Shown in pieces: positions 8,613 to 18,610 of a stretch of DNA of 64,000 bases. The notes beneath the pieces are model-generated. The model made no database searches and was not told where the DNA came from. It saw nothing but the letters and a program-made list of their open reading frames with translations. The stretch's first letter is position 1. Every line of letters starts with the position of its first letter. The stretch comes from CAVVDY01 sp963819645. GTDB lineage: Bacteria > Acidobacteriota > Terriglobia > Terriglobales > Acidobacteriaceae. Where the stretch lies: positions 372,001 to 436,000 of the forward strand of contig CAWFWZ010000014.1 of assembly GCA_963819645.1 (NCBI GenBank). Direction: 5' to 3'. Both the position numbers and the translations under genes were made by a program.

Positions 8613-11150
8613 TTGCGTCTTCCACCGACTCGTCTGGTCGCGTCCACATTGTCAGTACTACTCACTCTGTTGTCACTGGCGCACCTCGTCAGCTCGCAGG
8701 AGAGATTTCTCGTCGGCACGAGCGGTGCTTCACTCGGACTCTATGATCTGGCAACCAATTCTCTAATTGAGGAAGCGAATGCGGTATCGGCAACTTCGAT
8801 CGTGCCCGGTCCGAATAACCGGCTGGTGTTCTCCGTCAATGAAGAGTACGTATCGGTCGTAGACCTGACAATCAGCCACGAGATCAAACGAATCCAGGGC
8901 GCCGGCGGGGAGTCGGGAGCGCTCACTGCCGATGGAAAGCTCCTACTCATCGCCGACAACAACTCCAACTCACTGGACATCGTAGATACCGCCCAACTGC
9001 AAGCGGTTCGGAAACTTAGCCTGGCCTCCGCAGGCCACGGATATCCGACGGGAATAGCGGTGGGAGCCAGTGCGGCCTACGTTCTCTCAAGCGACGGCTC
9101 CGGATATCCGTGGATCGTTGTCGTAAACCTCCCCAGTTACTCGATCTCCAGAATCGCGTTGCCTGGAGGCTATCTGAATGGCAGGCAAACCATAGCCCTG
9201 ACAGCGGATGGAAGCACATTGATAGCGGTGGAGTATGAGAACGGTTCCATGCACGTCGTGCTTATCAGCACCGCGACGCATGGAATTTTCTTAGACAAGG
9301 CTCAGAATGGCTTCTCAAATTCTTACGGTGTGGCTACCACGCCGGCCGATGTCGACCACGGCTACGTCGTCGCCCACCAAAATGCTCAGCTCGTCGCTGT
9401 TCCTCTCGATTTGCGCACCAACTCGCCTACCTATGGACAGCTGTTGACCTCGGCTGCCGTTGGGCTGGGTAACTTCACTGCCATGGGGTTGGCGATCAAC
9501 TCCGATGCGACCCGGATGATGGTCTTCGGGCGCGGCGACGGCGGCGACCAGGCCGCGCCGAACCTGGACGAGATCGACGTCACCAAGATGTTCAGCGACC
9601 CGGCACATGCGCTGATTTCCCAGTTGATCATCAATGGCGGCGTTTGGACGCACGTAGCTTTCGGCTTCTTTTCGACCACGCCACCCAACACTGCTCCTGT
9701 AGTGAGCGGCGTAAGTGGCGACATCACGAACGATGCGCCGCACAATATTCAAATCACTGGTGGTAATTTCCAGCAGGGCGCCCTGGTCCGTATCGGAAGC
9801 ATGGATCCGCTCCCAGCGACAGTGACCAGCAGCAGCATGCTTGCTGTGACGGTTCCTGCAAATGCAGCAGCCGGCAAAGCGATTGACATTGTTGTTACCA
9901 ACCCGCTAACCCAGGCGCCGCCCGACCAGCAGAATCAGAGCGGCCTGCTTGCTGGGGCTTTCAACATCGTGTTGAATCCCGCCTTCGAACCTTCTACCCA
10001 GCTGGCGATAACCAACGGTGACAACACCCTCTCTATCTACGACCTGACCCAGCGAACCACCGCCAACGTCCAGCCACCGCCCGCCTACAGCATGATATGG
10101 CCGGCCATCAACGTAAACGGCAGGGAGCTGTATGTGACGTACGGACGGGCATCCGACTTTGGCTATGAAGTACTTCCGATTGATCTCAGCAACAACCAGG
10201 CCGGAAGTCCAATCTCCTTCGGCTACTACAATATTACTTTCAACCAGACGCTTACCCCGGCGTTGGATCCAACGACGGGCAAACCTGTAGCTTACGTGCC
10301 CTATGGAGACAACTACGGAACAGATTTGTACGTTGCGGTGATTGACACCGATCCTGCGTCGCAGCAGTTCAACACGGTCATCAAAATCTTCTCCGCAGGC
10401 CTAAGTCCCAACTTCTACGAGCCCGATGCCGTGCAGGTGACCCCCGACGGCCAGTACGCCTACATCTGGTACGACGATTTCACTTATTTCTATGTAGGGA
10501 TCATGAATCTCAAGACCGGAGCGTTTAGTTACTATCCGTTTCGTGATCTCGGTATCAGTCCCGACGAGTTCCAGTACACCTATTCGCAGTGGGTAGCGAT
10601 TTCGCCAGATGGCAAGTGGCTGGTAGTGCCGACGGTGATTGGCAATCGTTCGCGTTTGAAGGTCTTCGACATCTCTTCCCGGGTCGTTCCAAAGCCCTTC
10701 GCGACGCTGACGCCTTTTCCAGTGCCGGGACGCGGCTTTCCGCAAATGACGCAGTATCAGATACTGAATAATAGGCTCTACGGCATCGATCTGAATGGGA
10801 TCGTCGTTGTCTTCAATTTCTATCCCGAGAAGGGCGATCTTCGCGAAGCAGGGTATTTTGTCTCCAAGCTTCCATTCTTCGGCGCTGCCTTCAGCGCCGA
10901 TGGAGCGTACCTGTACGTTACCGACACGGCCCATGACCAGGTTTCAGTCCTGAACACGGCCCTGCTGCCCAGCGGGAAAGACGCGCTGCTTACCAACTTC
11001 CGAGCATCCTTTTACCCCGAGGAGATAGGAGTGAGCCCGGTGCCTCCTCCGGGAAAGAGCGTTCGGGTCCAACTCAGGTCCGGGCCGCCCCAGGACCCTC
11101 GACTCGCGGCACCGCTGCGCAGCGGGGTTGCGCAGAACGGTAATGAATAG
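8613..11150 (+). CDS. secreted beta-propeller protein with central IPT/TIG domain
   Basis: About 845 residues. I chose the TTG at 8613 because GGAGG (8601-8605) stands 7 bases before it and it opens directly into a signal peptide (hydrophobic to about residue 28, probable cleavage near VSSQ). The upstream ATG at 8364 falls inside a hairpin repeat and would add 83 residues without protein-like character. Two YVTN/WD-like propeller regions (TADGKLLLIADN, SPDGKWLVVPT, SADGAYLYVTD) flank an Ig-like IPT/TIG domain beginning near PVVSGVSGD. A surface or periplasmic binding role is likely; the ligand is unknown. Confidence 0.8.
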   Translation: MRLPPTRLVASTLSVLLTLLSLAHLVSSQERFLVGTSGASLGLYDLATNSLIEEANAVSATSIVPGPNNRLVFSVNEEYVSVVDLTISHEIKRIQGAGGESGALTADGKLLLIADNNSNSLDIVDTAQLQAVRKLSLASAGHGYPTGIAVGASAAYVLSSDGSGYPWIVVVNLPSYSISRIALPGGYLNGRQTIALTADGSTLIAVEYENGSMHVVLISTATHGIFLDKAQNGFSNSYGVATTPADVDHGYVVAHQNAQLVAVPLDLRTNSPTYGQLLTSAAVGLGNFTAMGLAINSDATRMMVFGRGDGGDQAAPNLDEIDVTKMFSDPAHALISQLIINGGVWTHVAFGFFSTTPPNTAPVVSGVSGDITNDAPHNIQITGGNFQQGALVRIGSMDPLPATVTSSSMLAVTVPANAAAGKAIDIVVTNPLTQAPPDQQNQSGLLAGAFNIVLNPAFEPSTQLAITNGDNTLSIYDLTQRTTANVQPPPAYSMIWPAINVNGRELYVTYGRASDFGYEVLPIDLSNNQAGSPISFGYYNITFNQTLTPALDPTTGKPVAYVPYGDNYGTDLYVAVIDTDPASQQFNTVIKIFSAGLSPNFYEPDAVQVTPDGQYAYIWYDDFTYFYVGIMNLKTGAFSYYPFRDLGISPDEFQYTYSQWVAISPDGKWLVVPTVIGNRSRLKVFDISSRVVPKPFATLTPFPVPGRGFPQMTQYQILNNRLYGIDLNGIVVVFNFYPEKGDLREAGYFVSKLPFFGAAFSADGAYLYVTDTAHDQVSVLNTALLPSGKDALLTNFRASFYPEEIGVSPVPPPGKSVRVQLRSGPPQDPRLAAPLRSGVAQNGNE

Positions 11151-11331
11151 CCGTCCCCGAAGCCCCATCGACTGGCTCTAGTTCGTTCGCTTTTCCTTTT
11201 TGGAAAGGGCGACGCCTATTTGCCGGCGAGCGCGGCAACTCCTACCAGCAGCCGGGGTTGTAGTTGGCGGCTGGGCTGGCTTGCCAAACTCTTGAACTGT
11301 GGCTATCGGAACACGCCACCACAGGACTACC

Positions 11332-13132
11332 ATGAGGACAATGTTAAATGAGCTGTTTCTCCGCGCCTCGCACCGGAAGTTAAGCTCCCGGCGCCGCATC
11401 CTGATTTGCTGCCGGATTGGGTTTCTGGTTCTGATTGCCTCGCTCGCCGCATTGGCCCAGAACGCCCAGCCTCCGCAGGCCAGCCAACCGGAAGTGCAGG
11501 TGTCGACCGACCAGCCAGAAATTTCCACCCAGGAACACACACAGTCGTTCCAGGTGAAGGTGAACCTGGTCGAGGTTCGCGTCGTGGTGCGCGACGCGCA
11601 GGGAAACGCCATCGGTAACCTGAAGAAGGATGACTTCGTTCTGCTGGACGACAAAAAGCCGCAGACGATCACCAGGTTCTCGATGGAAGGCCACGAGCTT
11701 GCGGCAGGAACGCCCGGCGCCACAGCCGCGCCTGCAACCAACGACGTGCATTCGCACCTCGCCGGGGCATGGCGAATGGCTTATCTGTTCGACGATCTGA
11801 ACTCGACACCCAACGATCTTGCGAATGCACATAAGGCCGCTGACCAGGCGATTGACTCGCTGGCACCGGGTCAGCTACTGGGGATCTTCACGCTGTCGGG
11901 TCAGGGGACGCAGGAGTTCACCGATGACAAGCAGCTTTTGCGTGCGGCAGTGGCGAAGTTACAGCCGCGACCGCAGCCCGGAGCAAGACCTGGGGACTGT
12001 CCTCCCATCGACTACTACATCGCCGATCAGATCCTGAACTACAACGACGCGAGAGCGCTCAACATGGTAGCCACGGAAGTTGCCGCCTGCCAGTTCGAGG
12101 GCAACATCGACAAGAACAATTTGGCCGTGGTCCTGGCCCAGCAAGCGGTCAATCGCGAAGTGCGTCTTGGCGAAGCGCAGGAAAATCTCATACTGCAGTC
12201 CTTCAACGAAACCGTGAGACATATCAGCTCGTATGCGGGACAACGCACTCTGGTGCTTCTGTCACCTGGGTTCTACGTCGGACAAACCCAGCAGGCATCG
12301 CTGACCGATGCCCTGGACCGTGCAATCAAGGCTGGAGTTATAGTGAACACGCTTGATCTGCGTGGCGTAAACACGGGCGCGTTGTTAGGCACCGACATCA
12401 GCGAGAGAGCTTCTGGTACCGCGTTTCTGTCTGCCGATATGCTGGCGTACAAGCAGGCATCAAACCTGGCGCTGACCGATCCCTTGCTGCAGATGGCCAA
12501 TGCCACCGGGGGCAAAAATATCCGCAACAGCAACGACTTCGCGGGCGGACTTGCGAGCGTGAGCGCACCACCGGCGTTTTCGTACTCGCTGGCATTCAGT
12601 CCGCAGGGCCTTCAGAACGACGGCAAGTTTCACAATCTGAAGATCGAGTTGAAGCAGCCTTCCGGACTTACCGTGCAGGCGCGCAAAGGATATTTCGCTC
12701 CTCTGCCCGGAGGTTCCAACGAACAGGTGAAGCGTGAGGTTGCCGAAGCGGTGTTTTCGCACGATGAAATTCGCGAGCTGCCCTTGCGGGTGCAAACCCA
12801 GTTCTTCAAGTCCGCAGACGATGCGGCACACGTTGCGGTTGTCATTCACGTTGATGTGCGTCACATGCAGTTCAAGAAGGCTGACGGCCGCAATCTGAAC
12901 GAGCTGACCGTAGTAGCGGCGCTGTTCGACCGCAACGACAATTTTGTCTCGGCCAAAAGCAGCACGGTCAAAATGCACATCAAGGACCAGACGCTGGATA
13001 CGCAAGCTGAATTCGGGGATCACGGTGAGAAGCAACTTCGACGTGAATCCCGGCAATTATCTTGTGCGCGTAGTGGCTCGCGATGAGCAAGGCAAGATGC
13101 TCACCCAGAACGAAGTGGTTGATATTCCGTAA
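11332..13132 (+). CDS. VWFA-related acidobacterial domain protein 1, one frame break near the end
   Basis: A secreted protein of about 600 residues. The ATG at 11332 opens a basic N-terminus and a hydrophobic export segment ending at LAALAQ. A conserved beta-rich block (VKVNLVEVRVVVRDAQG, then KKDDFVLLDDKKPQ) precedes a von Willebrand A-like domain whose metal site is degenerate (FDDLNST in place of DxSxS). The frame breaks near 13015 (one extra base), and the true C-terminus reads ...NEVVDIP, ending at 13132. Members are abundant in Acidobacteriota and of unknown function. Confidence 0.88.
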
Positions 13133-13172
13133 GGATGCGTGCCTTTCGCGCACCGGCGCGAATCGGCACGCC

Positions 13173-13212
13173 CAGATCCCTCGGCGGCAAACGAGGCCGT
13201 CTCGGGATGACA
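13173..13212. repeat. dispersed repeat (agatccctcg...cgggatgaca)
   Basis: Forms imperfect palindromes (ctcgg...ccgag-like) and ends in gggatgacag. It resembles the copy at 54701-54728 (agatccctcg...gatgaca). It lies between the two VWFA genes. Confidence 0.45.
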
Positions 13213-13228
13213 GTCAGTTGGAGGCCCC

Positions 13229-15391
13229 ATGAAGTCCCGTCATTTCTTCTGGACAGCGATTCTCATCCTGGTAATCGTGGTTAGCTACGGTTCGCGCGTC
13301 GTGCAGGCGCAGCAGGCCAGCGAGCAACCTGCGAGCGCGACGACCACCATCAAGGCTGAAACGAGACTCGTGCTAGTGGACGTGATTGTCACTGATAAGA
13401 AGGGCGAGTACATCCACGACCTCGAGCAGAAGGACTTCAAAGTTTGGGAGGACGATCAGGAGCAGAAGGTCAAGACGTTCTCATTCGAACAGGGTACCGC
13501 GACTGACGAACAGAGTAAGCGTCACCTGGTGCTCTTCTTTGATGACGATTCCATGAATCCCGCCGACCAGAGTCGCGCGCGCGCTGCCGCGGCAAAGTTT
13601 CTGGATACCAACGGCGGGCCGGGACACTTCTTCGCGGTCATCGATTACGCGGGCACCATGCGCGTTACCCAGAATTTCACCGATGACACCGCACACTTAA
13701 AGCAGGTTGTCGGCCAATCGAAGCTCTCGACGGCGTCGAACCTGAACGCGTCTCTGGGCGGCTCCGTGTTCAGCAGCTACGACGCCTACACCAATCGCAA
13801 CGTTCTGCTGGCACTGCGCAGCGTCGCCCGCAGCATGGGTTCGCTGCCCGGGCGCAAGAGTCTGGTATGGATTACCTCCGGTGTGCCCATGACGACGGAC
13901 ACGCAAGCCGAGATGACCGCTCTCATCAGCGAATGCAATCGCGCCAACGTTGCCATCTATCCGCTGGACGTTCGCGGGCTGACCGGCACTGTGCTGAGTG
14001 GTCAAAACACACCGTTGTCCCGCGACGACGATGGAAAACTCGTTTACGCGCAGTACACGCCCGGCGAGAGCGAGGGAACGCCGCGGCTGGTGTACGTCTT
14101 CCAGAAAGGCGGAGGTGGTGGCGGCAAAACCGGTGGCGGCGGCACCACTGGCGGCAGAACCGGCAGCACTGGAACCAATGGAGGTTACAGACCACCTCCT
14201 CCACCTTCTCCCATCCAGAATCCCATGTATCAGCCAAGGACGACGATCCTTCCGCCAATGCAGCCGTCTCTGGCGGTCACGCAGCAGGTGATGTACGCCG
14301 TGGCCACAGGAACTGGTGGGTTCGTCATCGCCAACAGCAATGACCTGTTGAGTGGGCTGGAGAAGATCGGCAAGGAGTCAAGCCAATACTACGTTTTGGG
14401 ATACACACCTCCTTCGCCGGAAGATGGAAGCTGTCATGCGCTCAAGGTGAAGGTGGACCGTTCGGGCGCGCAGGTACGTGCCCGCACCGGCTATTGCGCC
14501 GTGCGTTCACAGAACCTGCTGGCCGACAAGCCAGTGGAAAAGCAATTAGAAGCGCATGCTCTGGGATCGGAAACAGGCGATATTACCGGGTCGGCCGCAG
14601 CACCGTTCTTCTACACCTCGCCGGGAACCGCCCGCGTCAATCTGGCACTCGATATCGCCGGCAGCTCCATCAAGTTCAACAAAGATAAAGGTAGCTACCA
14701 CGCGGTATTGAACATATTGGGCATGGCCACCAAGGCCGATGGCACGGTCGCCGCACGCTTCAGCGATGCCGTCGATCTGGTGCTGGACAAAAAACAACTC
14801 GAGGATTTCGCCAACCGGCCGTACCACTATGAGAACCAGTTCTACATCGCCAGCGGACAATATACGTTGAAGCTCGCGGTGAACAACGGCGACAAGTATG
14901 GCAAGTTCGACGTCCCGCTGGTGGTCGATCCCTACGATAAAACTCAATTCAGTATGAGCGGCCTGGCCTTCAGCAAGGAGTTTCACAAGGTCAGCGACAT
15001 GTCGGAGAACCTGGACACTTTGTTGCTGCAGGACCGCACTCCACTGGTCACCCAGGGCTTGCAACTGGTTCCTTCGGGTGAGAACACGTTCAAGAAGTCA
15101 GACCGTGCGGCTATTTACCTCGAGGTGTACGAGCCGCTGCTGGCCGAATCGAAGCCGGCGACGGTCGGGCTGAAGCTGAACATCGTCGATGAGAAGACGG
15201 GGAAGTCGGAACTCGAAGCCGCGGTTCCCGACACCGGCGCCTCTGTCGTCCCCGGTAATCCGGTGGTTCCCATGGGGGTGCCGTTGCCGATAAGTAGTCT
15301 GCAGCCAGGGACCTACATCGTCGAGCTGAGTGCGACGGATTCGGCGGGGAATTCCACGGCGGCGCGCAAGGCCACGTTCATCGTGCAGTAG
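13229..15391 (+). CDS. VWFA-related acidobacterial domain protein 2
   Basis: 720 residues, intact frame. GGAGG sits just before the ATG, and the signal peptide cleaves near VVQAQ. The same order as its neighbour is seen: RLVLVDVIVTDKKG, EQKDFKVWEDDQEQ, then a VWA-like domain with FDDDSMN at the metal site. The odd part is an insert at about residues 290-335 made of a Gly/Thr-rich run followed by PPPPPSP, within the VWA domain before the TGGFVIANSNDL segment. The C-terminal third is beta-rich. Tandem duplication with divergence is likely. Confidence 0.88.
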   Translation: MKSRHFFWTAILILVIVVSYGSRVVQAQQASEQPASATTTIKAETRLVLVDVIVTDKKGEYIHDLEQKDFKVWEDDQEQKVKTFSFEQGTATDEQSKRHLVLFFDDDSMNPADQSRARAAAAKFLDTNGGPGHFFAVIDYAGTMRVTQNFTDDTAHLKQVVGQSKLSTASNLNASLGGSVFSSYDAYTNRNVLLALRSVARSMGSLPGRKSLVWITSGVPMTTDTQAEMTALISECNRANVAIYPLDVRGLTGTVLSGQNTPLSRDDDGKLVYAQYTPGESEGTPRLVYVFQKGGGGGGKTGGGGTTGGRTGSTGTNGGYRPPPPPSPIQNPMYQPRTTILPPMQPSLAVTQQVMYAVATGTGGFVIANSNDLLSGLEKIGKESSQYYVLGYTPPSPEDGSCHALKVKVDRSGAQVRARTGYCAVRSQNLLADKPVEKQLEAHALGSETGDITGSAAAPFFYTSPGTARVNLALDIAGSSIKFNKDKGSYHAVLNILGMATKADGTVAARFSDAVDLVLDKKQLEDFANRPYHYENQFYIASGQYTLKLAVNNGDKYGKFDVPLVVDPYDKTQFSMSGLAFSKEFHKVSDMSENLDTLLLQDRTPLVTQGLQLVPSGENTFKKSDRAAIYLEVYEPLLAESKPATVGLKLNIVDEKTGKSELEAAVPDTGASVVPGNPVVPMGVPLPISSLQPGTYIVELSATDSAGNSTAARKATFIVQ

Positions 15392-15398
15392 ATGGTCA

Positions 15399-15419
15399 TT
15401 AGCAATTAGCGATTAGGCA
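15399..15419 (+). repeat. heptamer array (TTAGCRA-like x3)
   Basis: Three adjacent 7-bp units, ttagcaa, ttagcga and ttaggca, directly after a gene end. Confidence 0.6.
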
Positions 15420-15513
15420 GGGCGGACCCACATACCCGCGGCTGGGAAGCGAGGTTATGGGACCGCCATTCGCCCCGTCCATCTAGCTTCCTGTCACATC
15501 TATGCGTCATAAC

Positions 15514-15534
15514 TATATGCGACGTGCATATAAT
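15514..15534 (+). promoter_or_regulatory. padR promoter -10 box overlapped by a perfect palindrome
   Basis: Inverted repeat TATATGC-gacgt-GCATATA (15514-15532) overlaps a consensus TATAAT (15529-15534) that lies 7 bases before the padR ATG. The close spacing implies a very short leader. PadR proteins commonly repress their own operon by binding such palindromes, so autoregulation is the likely reading. Confidence 0.6.
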
Positions 15535-15541
15535 ATTGCGC

Positions 15542-15901
15542 ATGGCTGACAAAGACCTTCTCGACGCGCTTTCACCGCTGCAGCCCACGAGCTTCCATAT
15601 CCTGCTCTCGCTGGCGGACGAAGACCGGCATGGCTACGCCATCATTCAGGACATCGCCCGGCGCACCAACGGCGACATCAAGTTGAGCGCGGGCACGTTG
15701 TATCGCTCGATCCAGCGACTGCAGGAGCAGGGCCTGATCGTCGAGACCCGGACGCGTCCCGCGCCTGAGGAGGACGACGAGCGCCGGCGGTACTACTCGC
15801 TCACCGCGATGGGTAAGGCTGCCGCACAGGCGGAAGTGCGACGCCTGCATTCGCTGCTGAAGATGGCCCGCTCGTGCGGGGTGGTGCCGAGGACGACGTA
15901 A
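15542..15901 (+). CDS. PadR-family transcriptional regulator
   Basis: About 119 residues. The winged helix covers most of the protein: LSLADEDRHGYAIIQDI, then the recognition region LSAGTLYRSIQRLQEQGLI and the wing RRRYYSLTAMGK. Start at 15542 (MADKDLL), since the TATAAT box lies before it. The TAA overlaps the ATG of the permease by one base, so the two are translationally coupled. This PadR-permease pairing is characteristic of Acidobacteriota. Confidence 0.92.
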   Translation: MADKDLLDALSPLQPTSFHILLSLADEDRHGYAIIQDIARRTNGDIKLSAGTLYRSIQRLQEQGLIVETRTRPAPEEDDERRRYYSLTAMGKAAAQAEVRRLHSLLKMARSCGVVPRTT

Positions 15902-18497
15902 TGAAGCTCTATCGTCTGTTGTTGCACCTGTATCCCTCGTCCTATCGCGCGGACTACGGCGACGAGATGTGCGCCGACTTCGAGCAGGAGCTTCGCCTCA
16001 GCAACGGCGTGCTCTCGAAACTCTGGCTCTGGCTGGCAGCGATCGTTGATGTGGTATCGAGTGCTGCTGCGGTGCAATGGGAGATCGCCAGGCGCGACGT
16101 CTCGTACTCATTGCGCTCGCTCAAGCGCTCACCCGGATTTACCGTCACCGCACTGCTGCTGATCACCATCGGCATCGGCGCGAACGCCGCTATCTTCACG
16201 CTGGCGGATTTCGTCCTGATACGCCCGCTGCCGTTTCCGCATTCCGAACGGCTGGTCGAAATATGGGAGAAGCATAAGGGCTACTCTCACATGGAGCTCT
16301 CGCCCGCCAATTATCGCGACTTCAAGACGCCCAGCACTTCCTTTGAAGGCATGGGAGCCTACACCAACTTGAACTCCAAGAATCTGGTCGGCCAAGGCGA
16401 GCCGGTGCGCATCGACGGCGCCCAAGTGACGGGCAATCTCTTCGAGGTCTTGCAGAAGCCGGCCTTGATTGGACGAAGCTTTACCGAACACGACGATACG
16501 CCGGGCGCTCCGGGGACTGTCGTCCTGAGCTATTCGCTCTGGCAAAACGAGTTCAGCGGCGATGCTGGAGTTCTGGGTAAGACGATCTTCCTCGACGGGG
16601 AGCCCTACGCCGTCGTCGGCGTGATGCCTGCCGACTTCCACTTCCCCGACCGGGAGACGCAGTTCTGGACGACCTTCCGATTTGATGAGGACGCTTACAA
16701 GGAGCGCGACAATAACTACATCGTCGGTATCGGCAGGTTGAAGCCCGGGTGTCTCGATGGAGCAGGCGCGCACCGAGATGAACCTGATTGCTGCGCGATT
16801 GCGGCAGCAATATCCGAAGGAGAACGAGAACGTCGAGGCCAACGTCGTGTCTTTGCGGGACGAGCTGTCGACGCAATCGCGCCTGCTGCTGCTCACGTTG
16901 TGTGGCGCCGCGCTGTGCATGCTGGTAATCACGTGCGCGAACCTGGCAAATCTTCTACTGGTACGCTCGCTGGCGCGGCAGAAGGAGCTTTCGATCCGAA
17001 TATCGCTGGGTGCGAACCGGCGATACATCGTGCGGCAACTGCTCGCAGAGAGCATGATCCTTGGAATTGTCGGCGGCGCTGCTGCCGTGGGCCTGGCCTT
17101 CGCCGCGTCTGCCGTTGCTGTCACGGCTGGTACCCGAATGCTCTTCCTGTCGCTCAGGTTCCACCGCTCGACGTACGCATGTTGCTGTTCGCGCTCGGCC
17201 TGACTGCGCTTACGGTTGTCGCCTTCGGAATTGCGCCTGCGATACGCGCTTCTCGCAGCGCCGGTCTCAGCGGACTTCGCGAGGGCGTGCGCACCGGCGG
17301 CACTGGACATCATCGTGTGCGCTCGGCGCTGGTGATTGCCGAGGTCGTCACCTCGGTTGTGCTCCTGACGTCGTCGGGATTGCTGATACGCGCGCTGTGG
17401 AAGGTGCAGTCCACCGATCCCGGATTCCGGACCGACGGCATCCTGACCATGCGCACCGAACTGCCGTCGCCAAAGTACGAGAAGGTCACGCGTTCGCGAG
17501 CAGTTCTACAACCAGGTGCTGGGCGATATTCGCAGCTTGCCGGGCGTGACCGGGGCCGCCTACACCAGCGGGCTCCCCATGAAAATGATGGGCGGAATCT
17601 GGCCAGTCATCGTGGACGGCCGCTCGGAACAGAATCGTTCCGCGGGAACTTCCGCAAGCCTGCGGTTTATTACGCCCGACTTCTTCTCGACCCTTGGGCA
17701 TTCCCATTAAGCAAGGTCGCGCCTTCAGTGATGGCGATACGGCAGACCGGCAATGGGTTGCCGTGGTGAGCGAGTCATTCGTCAAGCGCTACTGGCCTGA
17801 CGAACAGCCGATCGGACGGCACTTCACGTTTGGACTGCATGATCGCGAAGTGGTCGGCGTAGTGAGCGACATCCACGTGCGCGGGCTGGAGCAGAGGAGC
17901 GAGCCGCAGGTGTATCTGCCTTACAAGCAGGTGCCCGATGGATGGCTGAGTGGCTATGTGCCCAAGGATCTGATCGTCAGCACATCGCAGTCGCCCGAGA
18001 ATCTTGTGCCCACGGTGCGGCGAATCATCGCCAACGCCGATCCGCAACAGCCCATCTCGAACATTCGCACGATGGAGCAGATCGTCGCCGGCCAAACCGA
18101 GTCGCGCTCGGTACAGATGCGCGTGCTGATAACGTTCACCGCACTTGCCATTCTGCTTGCAGGCTTGGGAATTTACGGGCTTCTGTCGTTTACGGTTTCG
18201 CTGCGGCAGCAGGAGTTCGGCATTCGGATGGCTTTGGGAGCGGCTCGCGGAAACATTTCAGCCATGGTGCTGCGGCAGGGCGCCAAGCTGGCAATCAGCG
18301 GCCTGGTTCCGGGTCTGGCGTTGGCGTATCTCGCGGCGAGACTGTTGCAGAGTTTGCTCGCCGGCGTTGCGCCCGGCGATGTCGTGACGTTCTCCATCGC
18401 TGCCGTCCTATGTCTGGTGACGACGCTACTGGGAGCGTTAGCGCCTGCGTTGCGTGCGATTCGCATCGATCCCAGCTCGGTGATGCGGACGGAGTGA
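15901..18497 (+). CDS. ADOP-type MacB-like permease, four frame breaks
   Basis: About 860 residues when the fragments are joined. It begins with the short N-terminal domain typical of acidobacterial duplicated orphan permeases (RLLLHLYPSSYRADYGDEM), then a helix plus MacB periplasmic core (GANAAIFTLAD...), FtsX domain 1 (NLLLVRSLARQKELSIR), a second periplasmic core and FtsX domain 2 (FGIRMALGAARGNISAM), ending in RIDPSSVMRTE. Breaks lie near 16752, 17140, 17495 and 17700; at 16752 removing one G from CCCGGGT restores PGVSMEQ. No ATPase gene is adjacent, as usual for this family. Substrate unknown. Confidence 0.88.
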
Positions 18498-18610
18498 GGG
18501 CAGTGATTGGCCGACTAGCGATTGGAACATTGCGTGCTCTTGAGGAGCTCTGTCCGCTTCACGTCATGGTCTTTTGCGTTTAGCATGGCTGTTCGCGCAT
18601 CGAACAGACC

